Assembly (NCBI GenBank): GCA_028279425.1
Contig: JANQNV010000030.1
Coordinates: forward strand, 1-41,654
From: Longimicrobiales bacterium
Lineage (GTDB): Bacteria; Gemmatimonadota; Gemmatimonadetes; Longimicrobiales; Gaopeijiaceae
DNA length: 41,654 nucleotides
Direction: 5' to 3'
In this document: piece after piece, positions 25,674 to 34,648 of the stretch
How positions within the stretch are numbered: the first letter of the stretch is position 1
Layout of the letters: every line of letters begins with the position of its first letter
Translations under genes and position numbers: made by a program
Notes under the pieces: generated by a model
What the model was told of the DNA's origin: nothing
The model's database searches: none
Seen by the model: only the letters and a program-made list of their open reading frames with translations

Positions 25674-27941
25674 ATGACCGCTTCACGACTCCGCTCCGGG
25701 ACAGCGCTGATCGCCGCCGTCGCGCTGTGGGCACCCGCGCAACTCGCCTCCCAGACACCACGACCCTGTGACGTGCTCTTCGGGCGCGGAGACGACGCCG
25801 TGCTCCCGCCCTCGGCCGACCTGTACTGTCTACCCCTCCTGGCCGCCCCGGGGGTGGAGGGTCGCGCCGTCGTGGAGTTGAACCGCCCGGCAGGGCCGTT
25901 TACGGTCGCGGTAAGCCCCGACGGCGCCCACCGATACGCGCCTTCGCTCAGCCTGATCGACGTACCCACTCCCGCCGGTTATGAGGGAATGGTGGCCTGG
26001 GTCGCCGATCCCACCCTGTATCCCGAGCGCCGCCTGGGTGTGGTGGGCGAAGGCACGACACGGCTCCCCGAGATCGAGATGGACAAGTTCCTCGTTCTCG
26101 TCACGGCCGAGCCCGACACGAGCGCGCAGGAGCGTGCCGGGCGAATTCTCTTCCGGGCGCAGTCTCCCAGTACGAGGATGCAACCCGCCGACCTCTACGA
26201 GTTCGCCCTCGGATCACTCCCCGGCGGGGGCGATCGCCTGTCCGCCGGTGACCCGCAGGAGGCCGACCCCTCCGCCGCGACCGGCGAACACTCGGGTCAC
26301 GACATGGGGGCGATGGGCGGGATGCACGCGGAGCGAGATCCCTCTGGATGGGTCCTGCCACCGATGCCGGAGGGCGTCGCCATGCTGCCCCGAATGATGA
26401 CACTCCGACCGGTGGTCGGTCCGATGGAGCCGGGTGCGTTGCGTGACTCCGGCTCCCCATCCGCTCTCCCGGCGAGGCCCCACCAGATCGTGCGCCTCGA
26501 CGACGGCGACGTCTTCGATCTGGAGGCGACCGTCGTTGAACGCGATATCGATGGCCACACGGCGCGCATGTATGCCTACAATGGCCAGTATCCGGGCCCG
26601 CTGATCCAGGTCGAGCGTGGCACGGAGATCACCGTGAACTTCACGAACCGGATCGATCACCCCACCACGGTCCACTGGCACGGGCTGCGCCTCGACAACG
26701 CCTCCGACGGGATCCCGGGAGTGACGCAAGAGCCCGTGGCGCCCGGTGAGACGTTTTCCTATCGCCTCCGGTTTCCCGACGCCGGACTGTACTGGTACCA
26801 CCCCCACATGCGGGAAGACGTCACCCAGGACGCCGGTCTGTACGGCAACATGCTCGTGCGCGACGCCGCGGGAGAGGGCTTCGGGCCTGCCCACCGCGAG
26901 GAGATGCTCGTCCTCGACGACCTCCTCGTCTCGGAGGCGGGTCTCGTGCAATGGGGCCGCGAACGCGCCACGCATGGCTTCATGGGAAGATTCGGGAACC
27001 GGTTTCTCGTCAACGGCACGCCCGGCTGGGACCTCGACGTGGACCAGGGCGCCGTGGTGCGACTGTTCCTCACCAACGTGGCCAATACGCGCACCTTCAA
27101 CCTTTCGTTCGTCCACGAGGACTCGGGCGAGGTGGCCGCCCTCAAGATCGTGGGGTCGGACATCGGCACCTACCAGCGGGAGGAGCGGGTCTCGTCGATC
27201 GTGATCTCGCCCGCCGAACGCTACACCGCCCACGCACGCTTCGACCGCCCCGGACGATGGTTCATGGTGAATCGCGTTCGGGGCATCGACCATCTGTTCG
27301 GCTCGTTCTTCCAGGAGTCCGACACCCTGGGGCTCGTCACGGTCCGGGAGGAACCCGCGACGCCCGCCTCGACCACCGCCGGTTTCGACGAACTCCGGAC
27401 GTTCGAAGCCGTCGACCGCGACATCGAGTCCTATCGACCCCACTTCGACCGACCCGTGGATCGCGCCCTCGAGTTGGTCCTCGAAACGCAACAGATCCCC
27501 GCTTTCATGCAGCGACTCATGACGGTCGACTCCGCCTACTTCCACCCCGTCGAGTGGAGCGGAACGATGCCCTTCATGAACTGGTGGTCGACCGACCATC
27601 AGGCGCGCTGGAAGATCGTCGAACCCTCGACGGGTCGTGCCAACATGGACATCCGCTGGGACCTCGAAGTCGGGAGTATCGAGAAGATTCGGATCCGGAA
27701 CCGGCGCGAGTCGCTGCACGCCATGCAGCACCCGATCCACTTCCACGGCCAGCGCTTTCTCGTGCTCTCGGTCAACGGCGTGCCCAACGACAACCTGGTC
27801 TGGAAGGACACGGTGCTGATTCCCGTCGGGGCGACCGTCGATCTGTTGCTCGAGTCGACGAACCCCGGAGAGTGGATGGCGCACTGTCACATCGCCGAAC
27901 ACCTCGAGTCGGGTATGATGTTCGGTTTCGGGGTCCACTGA
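25674..27941 (+). CDS. Multicopper oxidase with N-terminal extension
   Basis: Periplasmic three-domain multicopper oxidase, 755 residues. The signal peptide (residues 1-26, ending near LASQ) leads to about 240 residues with no recognised domain. These contain a His/Met-rich stretch at 206-218 (HSGHDMGAMGGMH), reminiscent of copper-resistance oxidases. The cupredoxin core starts near 275: HWHG at 334, WYHPHM at 374, HPIHFHG near 690 and HCHIAEHLESGMM at 737-749 supply all type 1, 2 and 3 copper ligands, with Met as probable axial ligand. A copper- or metal-oxidising role is likely; laccase activity is possible. The ATG at 25674 is the first one giving a normal signal peptide. Confidence 0.92.
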   Translation: MTASRLRSGTALIAAVALWAPAQLASQTPRPCDVLFGRGDDAVLPPSADLYCLPLLAAPGVEGRAVVELNRPAGPFTVAVSPDGAHRYAPSLSLIDVPTPAGYEGMVAWVADPTLYPERRLGVVGEGTTRLPEIEMDKFLVLVTAEPDTSAQERAGRILFRAQSPSTRMQPADLYEFALGSLPGGGDRLSAGDPQEADPSAATGEHSGHDMGAMGGMHAERDPSGWVLPPMPEGVAMLPRMMTLRPVVGPMEPGALRDSGSPSALPARPHQIVRLDDGDVFDLEATVVERDIDGHTARMYAYNGQYPGPLIQVERGTEITVNFTNRIDHPTTVHWHGLRLDNASDGIPGVTQEPVAPGETFSYRLRFPDAGLYWYHPHMREDVTQDAGLYGNMLVRDAAGEGFGPAHREEMLVLDDLLVSEAGLVQWGRERATHGFMGRFGNRFLVNGTPGWDLDVDQGAVVRLFLTNVANTRTFNLSFVHEDSGEVAALKIVGSDIGTYQREERVSSIVISPAERYTAHARFDRPGRWFMVNRVRGIDHLFGSFFQESDTLGLVTVREEPATPASTTAGFDELRTFEAVDRDIESYRPHFDRPVDRALELVLETQQIPAFMQRLMTVDSAYFHPVEWSGTMPFMNWWSTDHQARWKIVEPSTGRANMDIRWDLEVGSIEKIRIRNRRESLHAMQHPIHFHGQRFLVLSVNGVPNDNLVWKDTVLIPVGATVDLLLESTNPGEWMAHCHIAEHLESGMMFGFGVH

Positions 27942-28014
27942 CCCGACATGCTTGCGTTCGGCTGCGCGCCCGTCGAATGATCGTCGTCTGCTCTCCGTCA
28001 ACGAGGTGATGTCC

Positions 28015-29439
28015 ATGCGCTCGACCCGCCTGTTCGCCGTGCTCTTCGCCATGGTCCTCGTGCCCACCGACGACCTCCGGGCACAGCGCTACGATCAACT
28101 CGCACCGCAGGTGCAGAATCAGGTGGTCGAAGTGGGAGACGACCGGTTCGCGATCGCCGACGTGACCCTCATCGACGGAACCGGGGCTCCCGCCCAGACG
28201 GGCATGACCGTGGTCGTCGAAGGGGGTCGGATCGCGCGCGTGGCGGCAGCAGGTGACGTCGACACCTCGGGCATGCGTGTGGTCGACGGGTCCGGGGGGA
28301 CGCTGATTCCCGGAATGATGGGCCTCCACAATCATCTCTACTACACGGCCGCCGGCGGCCGCGGGATGCAGCTCAACTTCAGCGCGCCGCTGCTCTATCT
28401 GGGATCGGGTGTGACCACGGTGCGTACCACGGGGAGCCGCAACGCGTATTCCGAGATCAACCTCAAGGCGGAGATCGAGGCGGGTCGTCAGCCCGGGCCC
28501 AGGATCCACATCACCGCACCCTACATCACGGGAGGCACCGGCTCCACCACGATGACGCTGCTGGAGTCTCCCGAGCAGGCACGACGCTTCGTCAACTACT
28601 GGGCGGCCGAGGGAGCGACCTGGCTCAAGGCCTACACCAACGTGGGGTATGAGGAAATGGCCGCCGCGGTCGACGAGGCGCACAAGCTGGGCATCAAGGT
28701 CACCGGCCACATCTGCTCCATCTCGTTTCGAGAGGCCGTCGAGATGGGCTTCGACAACATCGAGCACGGGCTGTTCACGAACTCCGACTACCACCCCGAC
28801 AAACAGCGCAGCGAGTGCCCGAGCGACTACCGCAGCTACGCGATGTCGATCGATCCGTCGGGTCCGGAGGCACAGGAGACCTTCCGCGCGATGGTCGATG
28901 CGGGTGTGCCGATGACGTCGACCCTCGCCGTCTATGAGTTGTTCGTGAAGGGACGGCCCACCCGCGACCCGCGCGCCCTGGAGGCCATGGCGCCCGAGGT
29001 GCGGGAGGCGTACCTCGCCGAAAAGGAGCGCATCGATCGCGAGGGATGGCCGCCCGAGTGGATGACCACCGCGATGGCCTACGAAAAGGCCTTCGTCGAG
29101 GCAGGAGGACTGCTGGCGGCCGGAGTCGATCCGACGGGGAATGGCGGCGCGCTGCCCGGCTACGGCGACCAGCGTAACGTCGAGCTGCTGCGCGAGGCCG
29201 GCTTCACCGCCGAAGAGGTCGTACGGATCGCCACCCTCAACGGCGCGCAGATTCTCGGCGTCGACCACGAGTTGGGCTCGATCGAAGAAGGCAAGATCGC
29301 CGACCTCGTTCTGATGAGCGGCGACTTCACCGCCGACCCCGGCGCGATCCGTGACGTGACCCTGGTCTTCAAGGACGGCGTGGGGTATCGGTCGGCCACC
29401 TTCTTCGAGATGGTGAAGGGGCGCGTCGGGATCAGCTGA
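28015..29439 (+). CDS. Secreted metal-dependent amidohydrolase
   Basis: Exported amidohydrolase-superfamily enzyme of 474 residues. The ATG at 28015 has GAGGTGA five bases upstream and starts a signal peptide ending near LRAQ. Metal ligands are visible in GLHNHLYY (H105, H107), the lysine region WLKAYTNV, TGHICS, IEHGLF and AAGVDPTG, a layout shared with imidazolonepropionase-like and prolidase-like members. The C-terminal IEEGKIADLVLMSGD is typical. It follows the multicopper oxidase with a 73-base gap and could share its transcript. The substrate (peptide, cyclic imide or amide) is not predictable. Confidence 0.9.
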   Translation: MRSTRLFAVLFAMVLVPTDDLRAQRYDQLAPQVQNQVVEVGDDRFAIADVTLIDGTGAPAQTGMTVVVEGGRIARVAAAGDVDTSGMRVVDGSGGTLIPGMMGLHNHLYYTAAGGRGMQLNFSAPLLYLGSGVTTVRTTGSRNAYSEINLKAEIEAGRQPGPRIHITAPYITGGTGSTTMTLLESPEQARRFVNYWAAEGATWLKAYTNVGYEEMAAAVDEAHKLGIKVTGHICSISFREAVEMGFDNIEHGLFTNSDYHPDKQRSECPSDYRSYAMSIDPSGPEAQETFRAMVDAGVPMTSTLAVYELFVKGRPTRDPRALEAMAPEVREAYLAEKERIDREGWPPEWMTTAMAYEKAFVEAGGLLAAGVDPTGNGGALPGYGDQRNVELLREAGFTAEEVVRIATLNGAQILGVDHELGSIEEGKIADLVLMSGDFTADPGAIRDVTLVFKDGVGYRSATFFEMVKGRVGIS

Positions 29440-29461
29440 CGTGCGCCGGTACGACCCGGTC

Positions 29462-29719
29462 ATGCCCGTCGTTTCACGTCACCGCCTGCGCGTCGTGGTC
29501 GCGGCTGCGGGACTCGCCATAGCGGGACTCCCCGCAGCGGCACTCGTCGGAGCGGTCCTCAGCGGCGGGTCGCTGCGTGCCCAGGAGCCGGCCGCGGCGA
29601 TCCGCGTGGAGCGGGATGTACACTACGCGACCTCTGGATCGACCGGTGACATGCGCGTGCTCGACGTGACCTATGCCGAGGGACGGATCGACGCACCGGA
29701 GCCGCCGGAAGCCACCTGA
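29462..29719 (+). pseudogene. Truncated 5' remnant of a secreted hydrolase gene
   Basis: From the ATG at 29462 (or the GTG at 29441, two bases after the amidohydrolase stop) the frame gives a convincing signal peptide (VVVAAAGLAIAGLPAAALVGA, cut near LRAQ). About 30 mature residues including RVERDVHYATSGSTGDMRVLDV follow, like the start of secreted alpha/beta-hydrolases (RDVxYxxxxGxxLxLDV). Coding sense then stops, because the frame runs into the 3' end of the opposing fucose-synthase gene. A real hydrolase would need some 250 more residues. I read it as a remnant cut at a rearrangement junction near 29690-29715; a genuine short secreted protein is less likely. Confidence 0.5.
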
Positions 29720-30639
29720 TTCCGGTACCAGTCGTAGGTCTGTCGTAGTCCCTCGTCGAGCGGCATCGACGCCGTCCAACCCAACGCGGTCATTCGCGCA
29801 ACGTCGAGGAGCTTGCGAGGGGGGCCGTCCGGCTTGGAGGGGTCGAACTCGATACGACCGTCGAAGCCCACGACAGCCGCGATGCGCCGGGCTAGTTCGG
29901 CGATGGTGACTTCGTTTCCGCTACCGACGTTCAGGACCTCCTCGCCGTCGTAGTGGTCCATGGCGTGGAGGGCCGCGTCGGCCAGATCGTCGACGTGGAG
30001 AAACTCGCGCCGCGGGCGCCCCGAACCCCATACGGCGACCGACTCCGACCGCCCTCGTCGGGCTTCGTGGAACCGCCGCATCAGGCTGGGCACCACATGG
30101 CCCGACGCCTCGTCGAAGGTGTCTCCCGGCCCATACAAGTTGGTTGGCATGAGGCTGATGAAGCGGCATCCGTACTGGGCCCGGTAGGCGCGGCACATCT
30201 CGAGGCCCGCGATCTTGGCGACGGCGTAGGCCCGGTTCGTCGGTTCGAGCGGCCCGGTCAAAAGGGCGTCCTCTCGTATCGGCTGTTCGGCGTACTTCGG
30301 ATAGATGCACGAGCTTCCGAGAAACAAGAGCTTCTTCACGCCGTATCGCCGCGCCGCCTCGATCAGGTTGACCTGAATACGGAGGTTGTCGTGGATGAAT
30401 TCGCCCGGACGGGTGACGTTGGCCAGGATCCCCCCCACTCTCGCGGCAGCGAGGAAGACGTAGGCCGGGCGCACGGCCTCGAAGAAGCGCTCTACCTCGT
30501 CTTCACGCCGTAGGTCGAGCTGGTCGCGATCCCGGAGGGGCAGATCGGTGAAGCCGTCGGCCTCGAGCCGCCGCACCAGCGCCCTTCCAACCAGGCCGCG
30601 GTGTCCGGCGACCCAGGTCGCGCCCTCGCGGTCGATCAC
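29671..30639 (-). CDS. fcl: GDP-L-fucose synthase
   Basis: Extended SDR of 322 residues that epimerises and reduces GDP-4-keto-6-deoxy-mannose to GDP-L-fucose. NADP-binding [13 protein letters not shown], catalytic Ser in LGSSCIYPK, the Tyr-Lys pair in YAVAK, and the [11 protein letters not shown] and [15 protein letters not shown] segments are characteristic. The normal C-terminus would fall near TYDWYRN; a further 13 residues (VASGGSG...) extend into what looks like the opposing hydrolase remnant. The GTG overlaps gmd by 4 bases. Confidence 0.94.
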   Translation of the reverse strand: MIDREGATWVAGHRGLVGRALVRRLEADGFTDLPLRDRDQLDLRREDEVERFFEAVRPAYVFLAAARVGGILANVTRPGEFIHDNLRIQVNLIEAARRYGVKKLLFLGSSCIYPKYAEQPIREDALLTGPLEPTNRAYAVAKIAGLEMCRAYRAQYGCRFISLMPTNLYGPGDTFDEASGHVVPSLMRRFHEARRGRSESVAVWGSGRPRREFLHVDDLADAALHAMDHYDGEEVLNVGSGNEVTIAELARRIAAVVGFDGRIEFDPSKPDGPPRKLLDVARMTALGWTASMPLDEGLRQTYDWYRNQVASGGSGASIRPSA

Positions 30640-31682
30640 GGCGTCACCCGACCCCGCGGCACATCACCGTGTCCGTGGTCCCGGAGCAGGCGCTCCCGTT
30701 CGGCGACGGCGAGGTCGTGTTCGACCATCATGTCGACGAGGTCGTCGAGCCCCACTTCGGGTTTCCACCCGAGGTCGCGTTCGATCCGACTCGCGTCGCC
30801 CTCCAGGTGCGCCACCTCGGTCGGGCGGAGGTAGCGCGGGTCGATGCGCACATGGGCCTCCCAGTCGAGATCGAGTCGGTCGAAGACGGCGACGACGACG
30901 TCGCGTACCGAGTGCGAGCGGCCGGTGGCCACGACGTAATCCACGGGCACATCGGTCTGCAGCATGCGCCACATCGCCTCCACGTAGTCCCCCGCGAAAC
31001 CCCAGTCGCGCCGCGCGTCGAGATTGCCGAGCCAGAGGTGGTCCTGAAGCCCGAGCGAGATGCGTGTCGCAGCTCGAGTGACCTTCCGCGTGAGGAAGGT
31101 CTCTCCTCGACGAGGCGACGCGTGGTTGAAGAGGATCCCGTTGACGACATGGAGCCCGTAGGCCTCCCGGTAGTTCACGGCATAGCCGTGTGCGGCCACC
31201 TTGCTCACCGCGTAGGGCGAGCGCGGCCGGAACGGCGTGTCTTCGGACTGAGGAGGCGGCGACGCGCCGAACATCTCCGACGAGCCGGCATTGTACAGGC
31301 GTATCGGGCGATCTCGGCGACGTTCTACCTCCTTCGCGGCCTCGAGCACGTTGAGGGTCCCCATCGCACCGACGTGCCCCGTGTAGAGCGGCTGATCGAA
31401 CGACACCCGCACGTGAGACTGCGCCGCGAGGTGATAGATCTCATCGGGATCCGACTCCTCGATTACGCGCTTCAGGGCCAGCGGGTCGGTGACGTCGCCG
31501 TGGTGCAGGTGGAGGCGGACCGCCTGGTCGTGCGGGTCCTGGTAGAGGTGGTCGATGCGGTCGGTGTTGAACACCGACGCGCGTCGGATCAAGCCGTGCA
31601 CCTCGTAGCCACGCTGAAGCAGCGACTCGGCGAGGTACGAACCGTCCTGCCCGGTGATGCCGGTGATGAAGGCGCGCTTCAC
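30636..31682 (-). CDS. gmd: GDP-mannose 4,6-dehydratase
   Basis: Enzyme of 348 residues converting GDP-mannose to GDP-4-keto-6-deoxy-mannose, the step before Fcl. Typical segments are [62 protein letters not shown] (Tyr and Lys), [15 protein letters not shown] and [19 protein letters not shown]. The GTG at 31682 overlaps the nth stop by 4 bases (GTGA) and its own stop overlaps fcl, so the three genes form a coupled unit. Upstream in-frame codons would lie within nth. Confidence 0.95.
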   Translation of the reverse strand: MKRAFITGITGQDGSYLAESLLQRGYEVHGLIRRASVFNTDRIDHLYQDPHDQAVRLHLHHGDVTDPLALKRVIEESDPDEIYHLAAQSHVRVSFDQPLYTGHVGAMGTLNVLEAAKEVERRRDRPIRLYNAGSSEMFGASPPPQSEDTPFRPRSPYAVSKVAAHGYAVNYREAYGLHVVNGILFNHASPRRGETFLTRKVTRAATRISLGLQDHLWLGNLDARRDWGFAGDYVEAMWRMLQTDVPVDYVVATGRSHSVRDVVVAVFDRLDLDWEAHVRIDPRYLRPTEVAHLEGDASRIERDLGWKPEVGLDDLVDMMVEHDLAVAERERLLRDHGHGDVPRGRVTP

Positions 31683-32332
31683 GCCTTCCGGACCTTCTTG
31701 GGATGCTTCCGGTTCGGGAAACACGTCCGGCAAATCTCGCAATCACGGCCGTCGCACCCCCGGGCAGTACAATGCTCCCGGCCGTAGTAGATGATCTGCA
31801 GGTGCAGGTCGTTCCAGGACTCTTCCGGAAACAACCGCTTCAGGTCGCGCTCGGTCTGCACCACACTCCTGCCCGACGTCAGCCCCCAGCGCTGGGCGAG
31901 CCGGTGAATGTGGGTGTCGACCGGAAACGACGGCACACCGAAGGCCTGGGCCATCACGACGCTCGCCGTCTTGTGACCCACACCTGGTAGGCGCTCGAGT
32001 GCATCGATGTCGCCGGGCACCTCACCGTCGTGATCCTCGAGAAGCATACCGGACAGTTTGGAAATCGCCTTGGACTTCTGGGGCGACAGGCCGCACGGTC
32101 GAATCACCGAACGAATCGTCTCGACCGGGACGTCGGCCATCGCCTCGGGTGTCGACGCGAGCGCAAAGAGCTCGGGCGTCACCTGGTTCACGCGCTCGTC
32201 GGTGCATTGAGCGCTGAGCAACACCGCCACGAGCAGCGTGTACGGATCGCTGTGGTCGAGGGGGATCGGTGGTTCGGGGTAGAGCTCTTGCAGCCGTTTC
32301 CGGATGTACTCGACGCGTTCGGCCTTCAGCAC
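31679..32332 (-). CDS. nth: Endonuclease III (DNA glycosylase/AP lyase)
   Basis: Base-excision repair enzyme of 217 residues from the GTG at 32332. The helix-hairpin-helix [12 protein letters not shown] gives catalytic K121 and FPVDTHIHR gives D139, one residue off the E. coli K120/D138 numbering, which supports this start. The C-terminal cluster loop has cysteines at 188, 193, 198, 201 and 204, so the spacing differs from the standard CX6CX2CX5C of E. coli and one cysteine is extra. It is the first gene of nth-gmd-fcl. Only 28 bases separate it from the divergent protease start, so one or both promoters must lie inside coding sequence. Confidence 0.93.
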   Translation of the reverse strand: MLKAERVEYIRKRLQELYPEPPIPLDHSDPYTLLVAVLLSAQCTDERVNQVTPELFALASTPEAMADVPVETIRSVIRPCGLSPQKSKAISKLSGMLLEDHDGEVPGDIDALERLPGVGHKTASVVMAQAFGVPSFPVDTHIHRLAQRWGLTSGRSVVQTERDLKRLFPEESWNDLHLQIIYYGREHCTARGCDGRDCEICRTCFPNRKHPKKVRKA

Positions 32333-32360
32333 GGGCGGCCACTTCGAAGGGGGGGCACCA

Positions 32361-33629
32361 TTGGGGTCATCGATCTTTCGCTGCACGCACACCGATTGGT
32401 CAAGGTCGAGCGACCACGGCGCGCAGCGAAGCCGACCCCGGAGGCCGCCACGTGCGCGGCGTTGCGGTACGCTGTCGTTGTTGGCGGCGCTGGTCGGGTG
32501 CGGGGGAGGTTCCCAGGGCCACATCCCCGCCCGCTCCACGTTGGCGGTCGGCACGGGCACCTACGAATTGCCCACCGAGATGTGCGGTGGGTACTTCATC
32601 GTCGACGTGTGGCTCGACGGCAAGGGTCCCTGGCCGATGCTCCTCGATTCCGGAGCCGGCCGCACGCTGGTCGACCCGCGGGTGCTCGATGCCGCCGCGG
32701 TGGGCTCCACCACGGACTCGCTGCGGATCGGCCGGTTCTCGGCCCACGATCTCCGAGTCGAATCGCTCGAGATGACCGAGTTGAGTGCCGCGCTCGGACG
32801 GGATGTACTCGGAATCGTCGGGCACCCGGTGTTCCGCGACGTTCTTCAGACGTGGGACGTGGCCGCCGGTCGGATCACGCTCCGCCACGGATCGCTCGAC
32901 CCCGGCGAGACGGGGGTCTGGCCGACCCGGCCAGGTGATCGTCCCTTCGTCGCGTCCGTCGTCGAGACCGACACCGTCTGGGTCCTGCTCGACACCGGGT
33001 CCAGCCGCGGCCTCACCCTGCGCAGCCTCGACCGGCTCCAACGCACGACGCCTCTCGAGACGACAGGGGCTCGGGTGCGCGTCGACGGGGTGCACCTCGT
33101 GCGCACGGCGCGCGTCGCGTCCGACGTTCGTGTGGGCCCGATCGTGGTCGAAACCCCTGTCGTGAACAACTCGGTGAGCGTGGATCTGGTAGGTCAGGAG
33201 GTACTCCGCTTCGTGCGGCTCACCTTCGACCAACGAAACGATCTGGTGCGCTTCGAGGCGATCGACGGTCGACTCCATGACCCGGTGCGCAGTCCACCCG
33301 TGCGGTCGCTCGGTTTCGCCGTCCACCCGGCGGGTGCCGCCGGCGAGGTGATCCACCTCTTCGAGGGCCGCGCCCCTCCCGGACTCGAAGTGGGAGACCT
33401 CGTGCGGGAGATCGACGGCGTGGCGTGGGGTGCGCGCGGGTGCCGCGCCTGGCCGCTCGGGCAGGCAGACGACACACCACCCCGCGATGTGGACCTGACC
33501 GTACAGAGGGGCGACTCGATTTTCGAGGTCACGGCGGTCGAGCATCGTGTGCACGTCGACGAGCCGCCGGCCGGCGGTTGGCTCCAGCGGCCCCGATCGG
33601 GAACGCGCCGTCGTGACGACGCTCCCTAG
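32361..33629 (+). CDS. Aspartyl protease lipoprotein with two catalytic motifs and a PDZ-like end
   Basis: Predicted exported protease of 422 residues. A lipobox (LLAALVGC, Cys 47) follows an arginine-rich segment. Two retropepsin-like lobes each carry a catalytic triad motif: LLDSGAGRTLVD (Asp96) and LLDTGSSRGLTL (Asp211). A PDZ-like segment (PPGLEVGDLVREIDGVAW) lies near the C-terminus. Two motifs in one chain could form a complete active site without dimerisation. The start is uncertain: no ATG or GTG fits, and the TTG at 32361 is chosen because AAGGGGGGG lies just upstream, but it leaves a long n-region before the lipobox. Confidence 0.78.
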   Translation: MGSSIFRCTHTDWSRSSDHGAQRSRPRRPPRARRCGTLSLLAALVGCGGGSQGHIPARSTLAVGTGTYELPTEMCGGYFIVDVWLDGKGPWPMLLDSGAGRTLVDPRVLDAAAVGSTTDSLRIGRFSAHDLRVESLEMTELSAALGRDVLGIVGHPVFRDVLQTWDVAAGRITLRHGSLDPGETGVWPTRPGDRPFVASVVETDTVWVLLDTGSSRGLTLRSLDRLQRTTPLETTGARVRVDGVHLVRTARVASDVRVGPIVVETPVVNNSVSVDLVGQEVLRFVRLTFDQRNDLVRFEAIDGRLHDPVRSPPVRSLGFAVHPAGAAGEVIHLFEGRAPPGLEVGDLVREIDGVAWGARGCRAWPLGQADDTPPRDVDLTVQRGDSIFEVTAVEHRVHVDEPPAGGWLQRPRSGTRRRDDAP

Positions 33630-33811
33630 TGTAGTGTCGCCAAAGTCCTGATGCCGTTCGTGCGCGGGGGCATCCACGGGATGCGTCGTTGGAACTCCTT
33701 CCCGTAGCTATCGCTACTAGCCTCGGTGCGCCCCTCCCCCGAAAGAGCGGCGAGGGCCTCGTGGGCGAGCACCGTCCCACCGAGATCGTCGGGTGGCTGG
33801 GCCGTCACCAT
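33626..33811 (-). CDS. Doubtful 61-residue ORF in a convergent gap
   Basis: An ATG frame at 33811 encodes 61 residues including LGGTVLAHEALAALSGEGR and DSYGKEFQRRIPWMPPRTNG. No family is recognised and there is no ribosome binding site. The first half has a high-GC third-position pattern like real genes here, the second half less so. It may be a decayed gene fragment or a chance frame. The rest of the gap (33630-33868) contains only a short hairpin, GTAGC-TATC-GCTAC, at 33704-33717. Confidence 0.2.
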   Translation of the reverse strand: MVTAQPPDDLGGTVLAHEALAALSGEGRTEASSDSYGKEFQRRIPWMPPRTNGIRTLATLH

Positions 33812-33868
33812 CGCCGGCGTGGGTCACGAGAAGTGAGCAGAGCGTGAAAATGCCGGCACGCGGCATGG

Positions 33869-34648
33869 TCAGTCTCCCCGGACAGCGAGAACGTTGGCGA
33901 AGTCGAAGGTCGCCCAGATCTTCTGAACACGGTAGCCGCCGACCCGAAGCATGGTCTCGAGCGAGCGTCGATTGAACATGTTGGCGTCGAGCGGATAGCC
34001 GGGCAGCTGTTTGGCGATACCGACGAGCCGGCGCAGGGCTTCCTTCGCGTGCGCGATCCGACTGTTCGACAGAGGCCCCCGGATCAAGAGAAACTGGCCC
34101 GGCCTCTGCCATTCGGCGACACGACGGATCACATCCAGCGGACCCGGAATGTGTTCGAGTACGTCGAGCAGTGTGACGACGTCGAAGGGGCCGATACCGT
34201 CTGGCGCATCCTCGATGCGGCTGTTGAGCACCTCCAGGCCGTAGTTCTCCCTCGCTGCCGCGGCCTGACGAGGGTTGATCTCGATGCCCATCACCTCGAA
34301 CCCCGCCCCCCGAGCCTCGTTGAGGAAGACCCCACCCGCGCAACCGATGTCGAGCAGGCGTCCGCCCCGCACCGGAAAGAGGCCGAGGATTTCGGCCGCT
34401 TCGGCCACGAGGTGTTCCGTGGCCTGTTCGTAGCTGGCCCCGTCGAACCAGCCGCACGTCCAGTCGCCGTCCTTCGCGAAGTAGGCGTCGTCGTACATCT
34501 CCACCTGGTCGTCGGGTGAGATGGGAGGGTCGACGAACTGGTGCGTGCAGCTGCGACAGCGACGGATCCAGTACTCCCGACCCTTCCAGTCGTAGTAGAA
34601 CGGATCGCGCCGGGTGGAGGGGTCTCCACACGCCGTGCAGACCGTCAT
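33869..34648 (-). CDS. Class I SAM-dependent methyltransferase with zinc-ribbon N-terminus
   Basis: Methyltransferase of 259 residues. An N-terminal CTACG and CRSC pair (residues 4-7 and 31-34) forms a probable zinc ribbon; the SAM motif LLDIGCAGGVFLNEA and VVTLLDVLEHIPGP belong to the Methyltransf_23/11 type. Proteins of this make-up are common in O-antigen and capsule clusters, but it lacks the C-terminal domain of the three C-methyltransferases upstream and so need not act on the same sugar. The ATG at 34648 overlaps the preceding small ORF by 4 bases. Confidence 0.85.
   Translation of the reverse strand: MTVCTACGDPSTRRDPFYYDWKGREYWIRRCRSCTHQFVDPPISPDDQVEMYDDAYFAKDGDWTCGWFDGASYEQATEHLVAEAAEILGLFPVRGGRLLDIGCAGGVFLNEARGAGFEVMGIEINPRQAAAARENYGLEVLNSRIEDAPDGIGPFDVVTLLDVLEHIPGPLDVIRRVAEWQRPGQFLLIRGPLSNSRIAHAKEALRRLVGIAKQLPGYPLDANMFNRRSLETMLRVGGYRVQKIWATFDFANVLAVRGD

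Noticed and set aside
26214-28067. 617-residue frame opposite the multicopper oxidase
   Set aside because: Antisense of a gene with all copper motifs intact; no recognisable domain.
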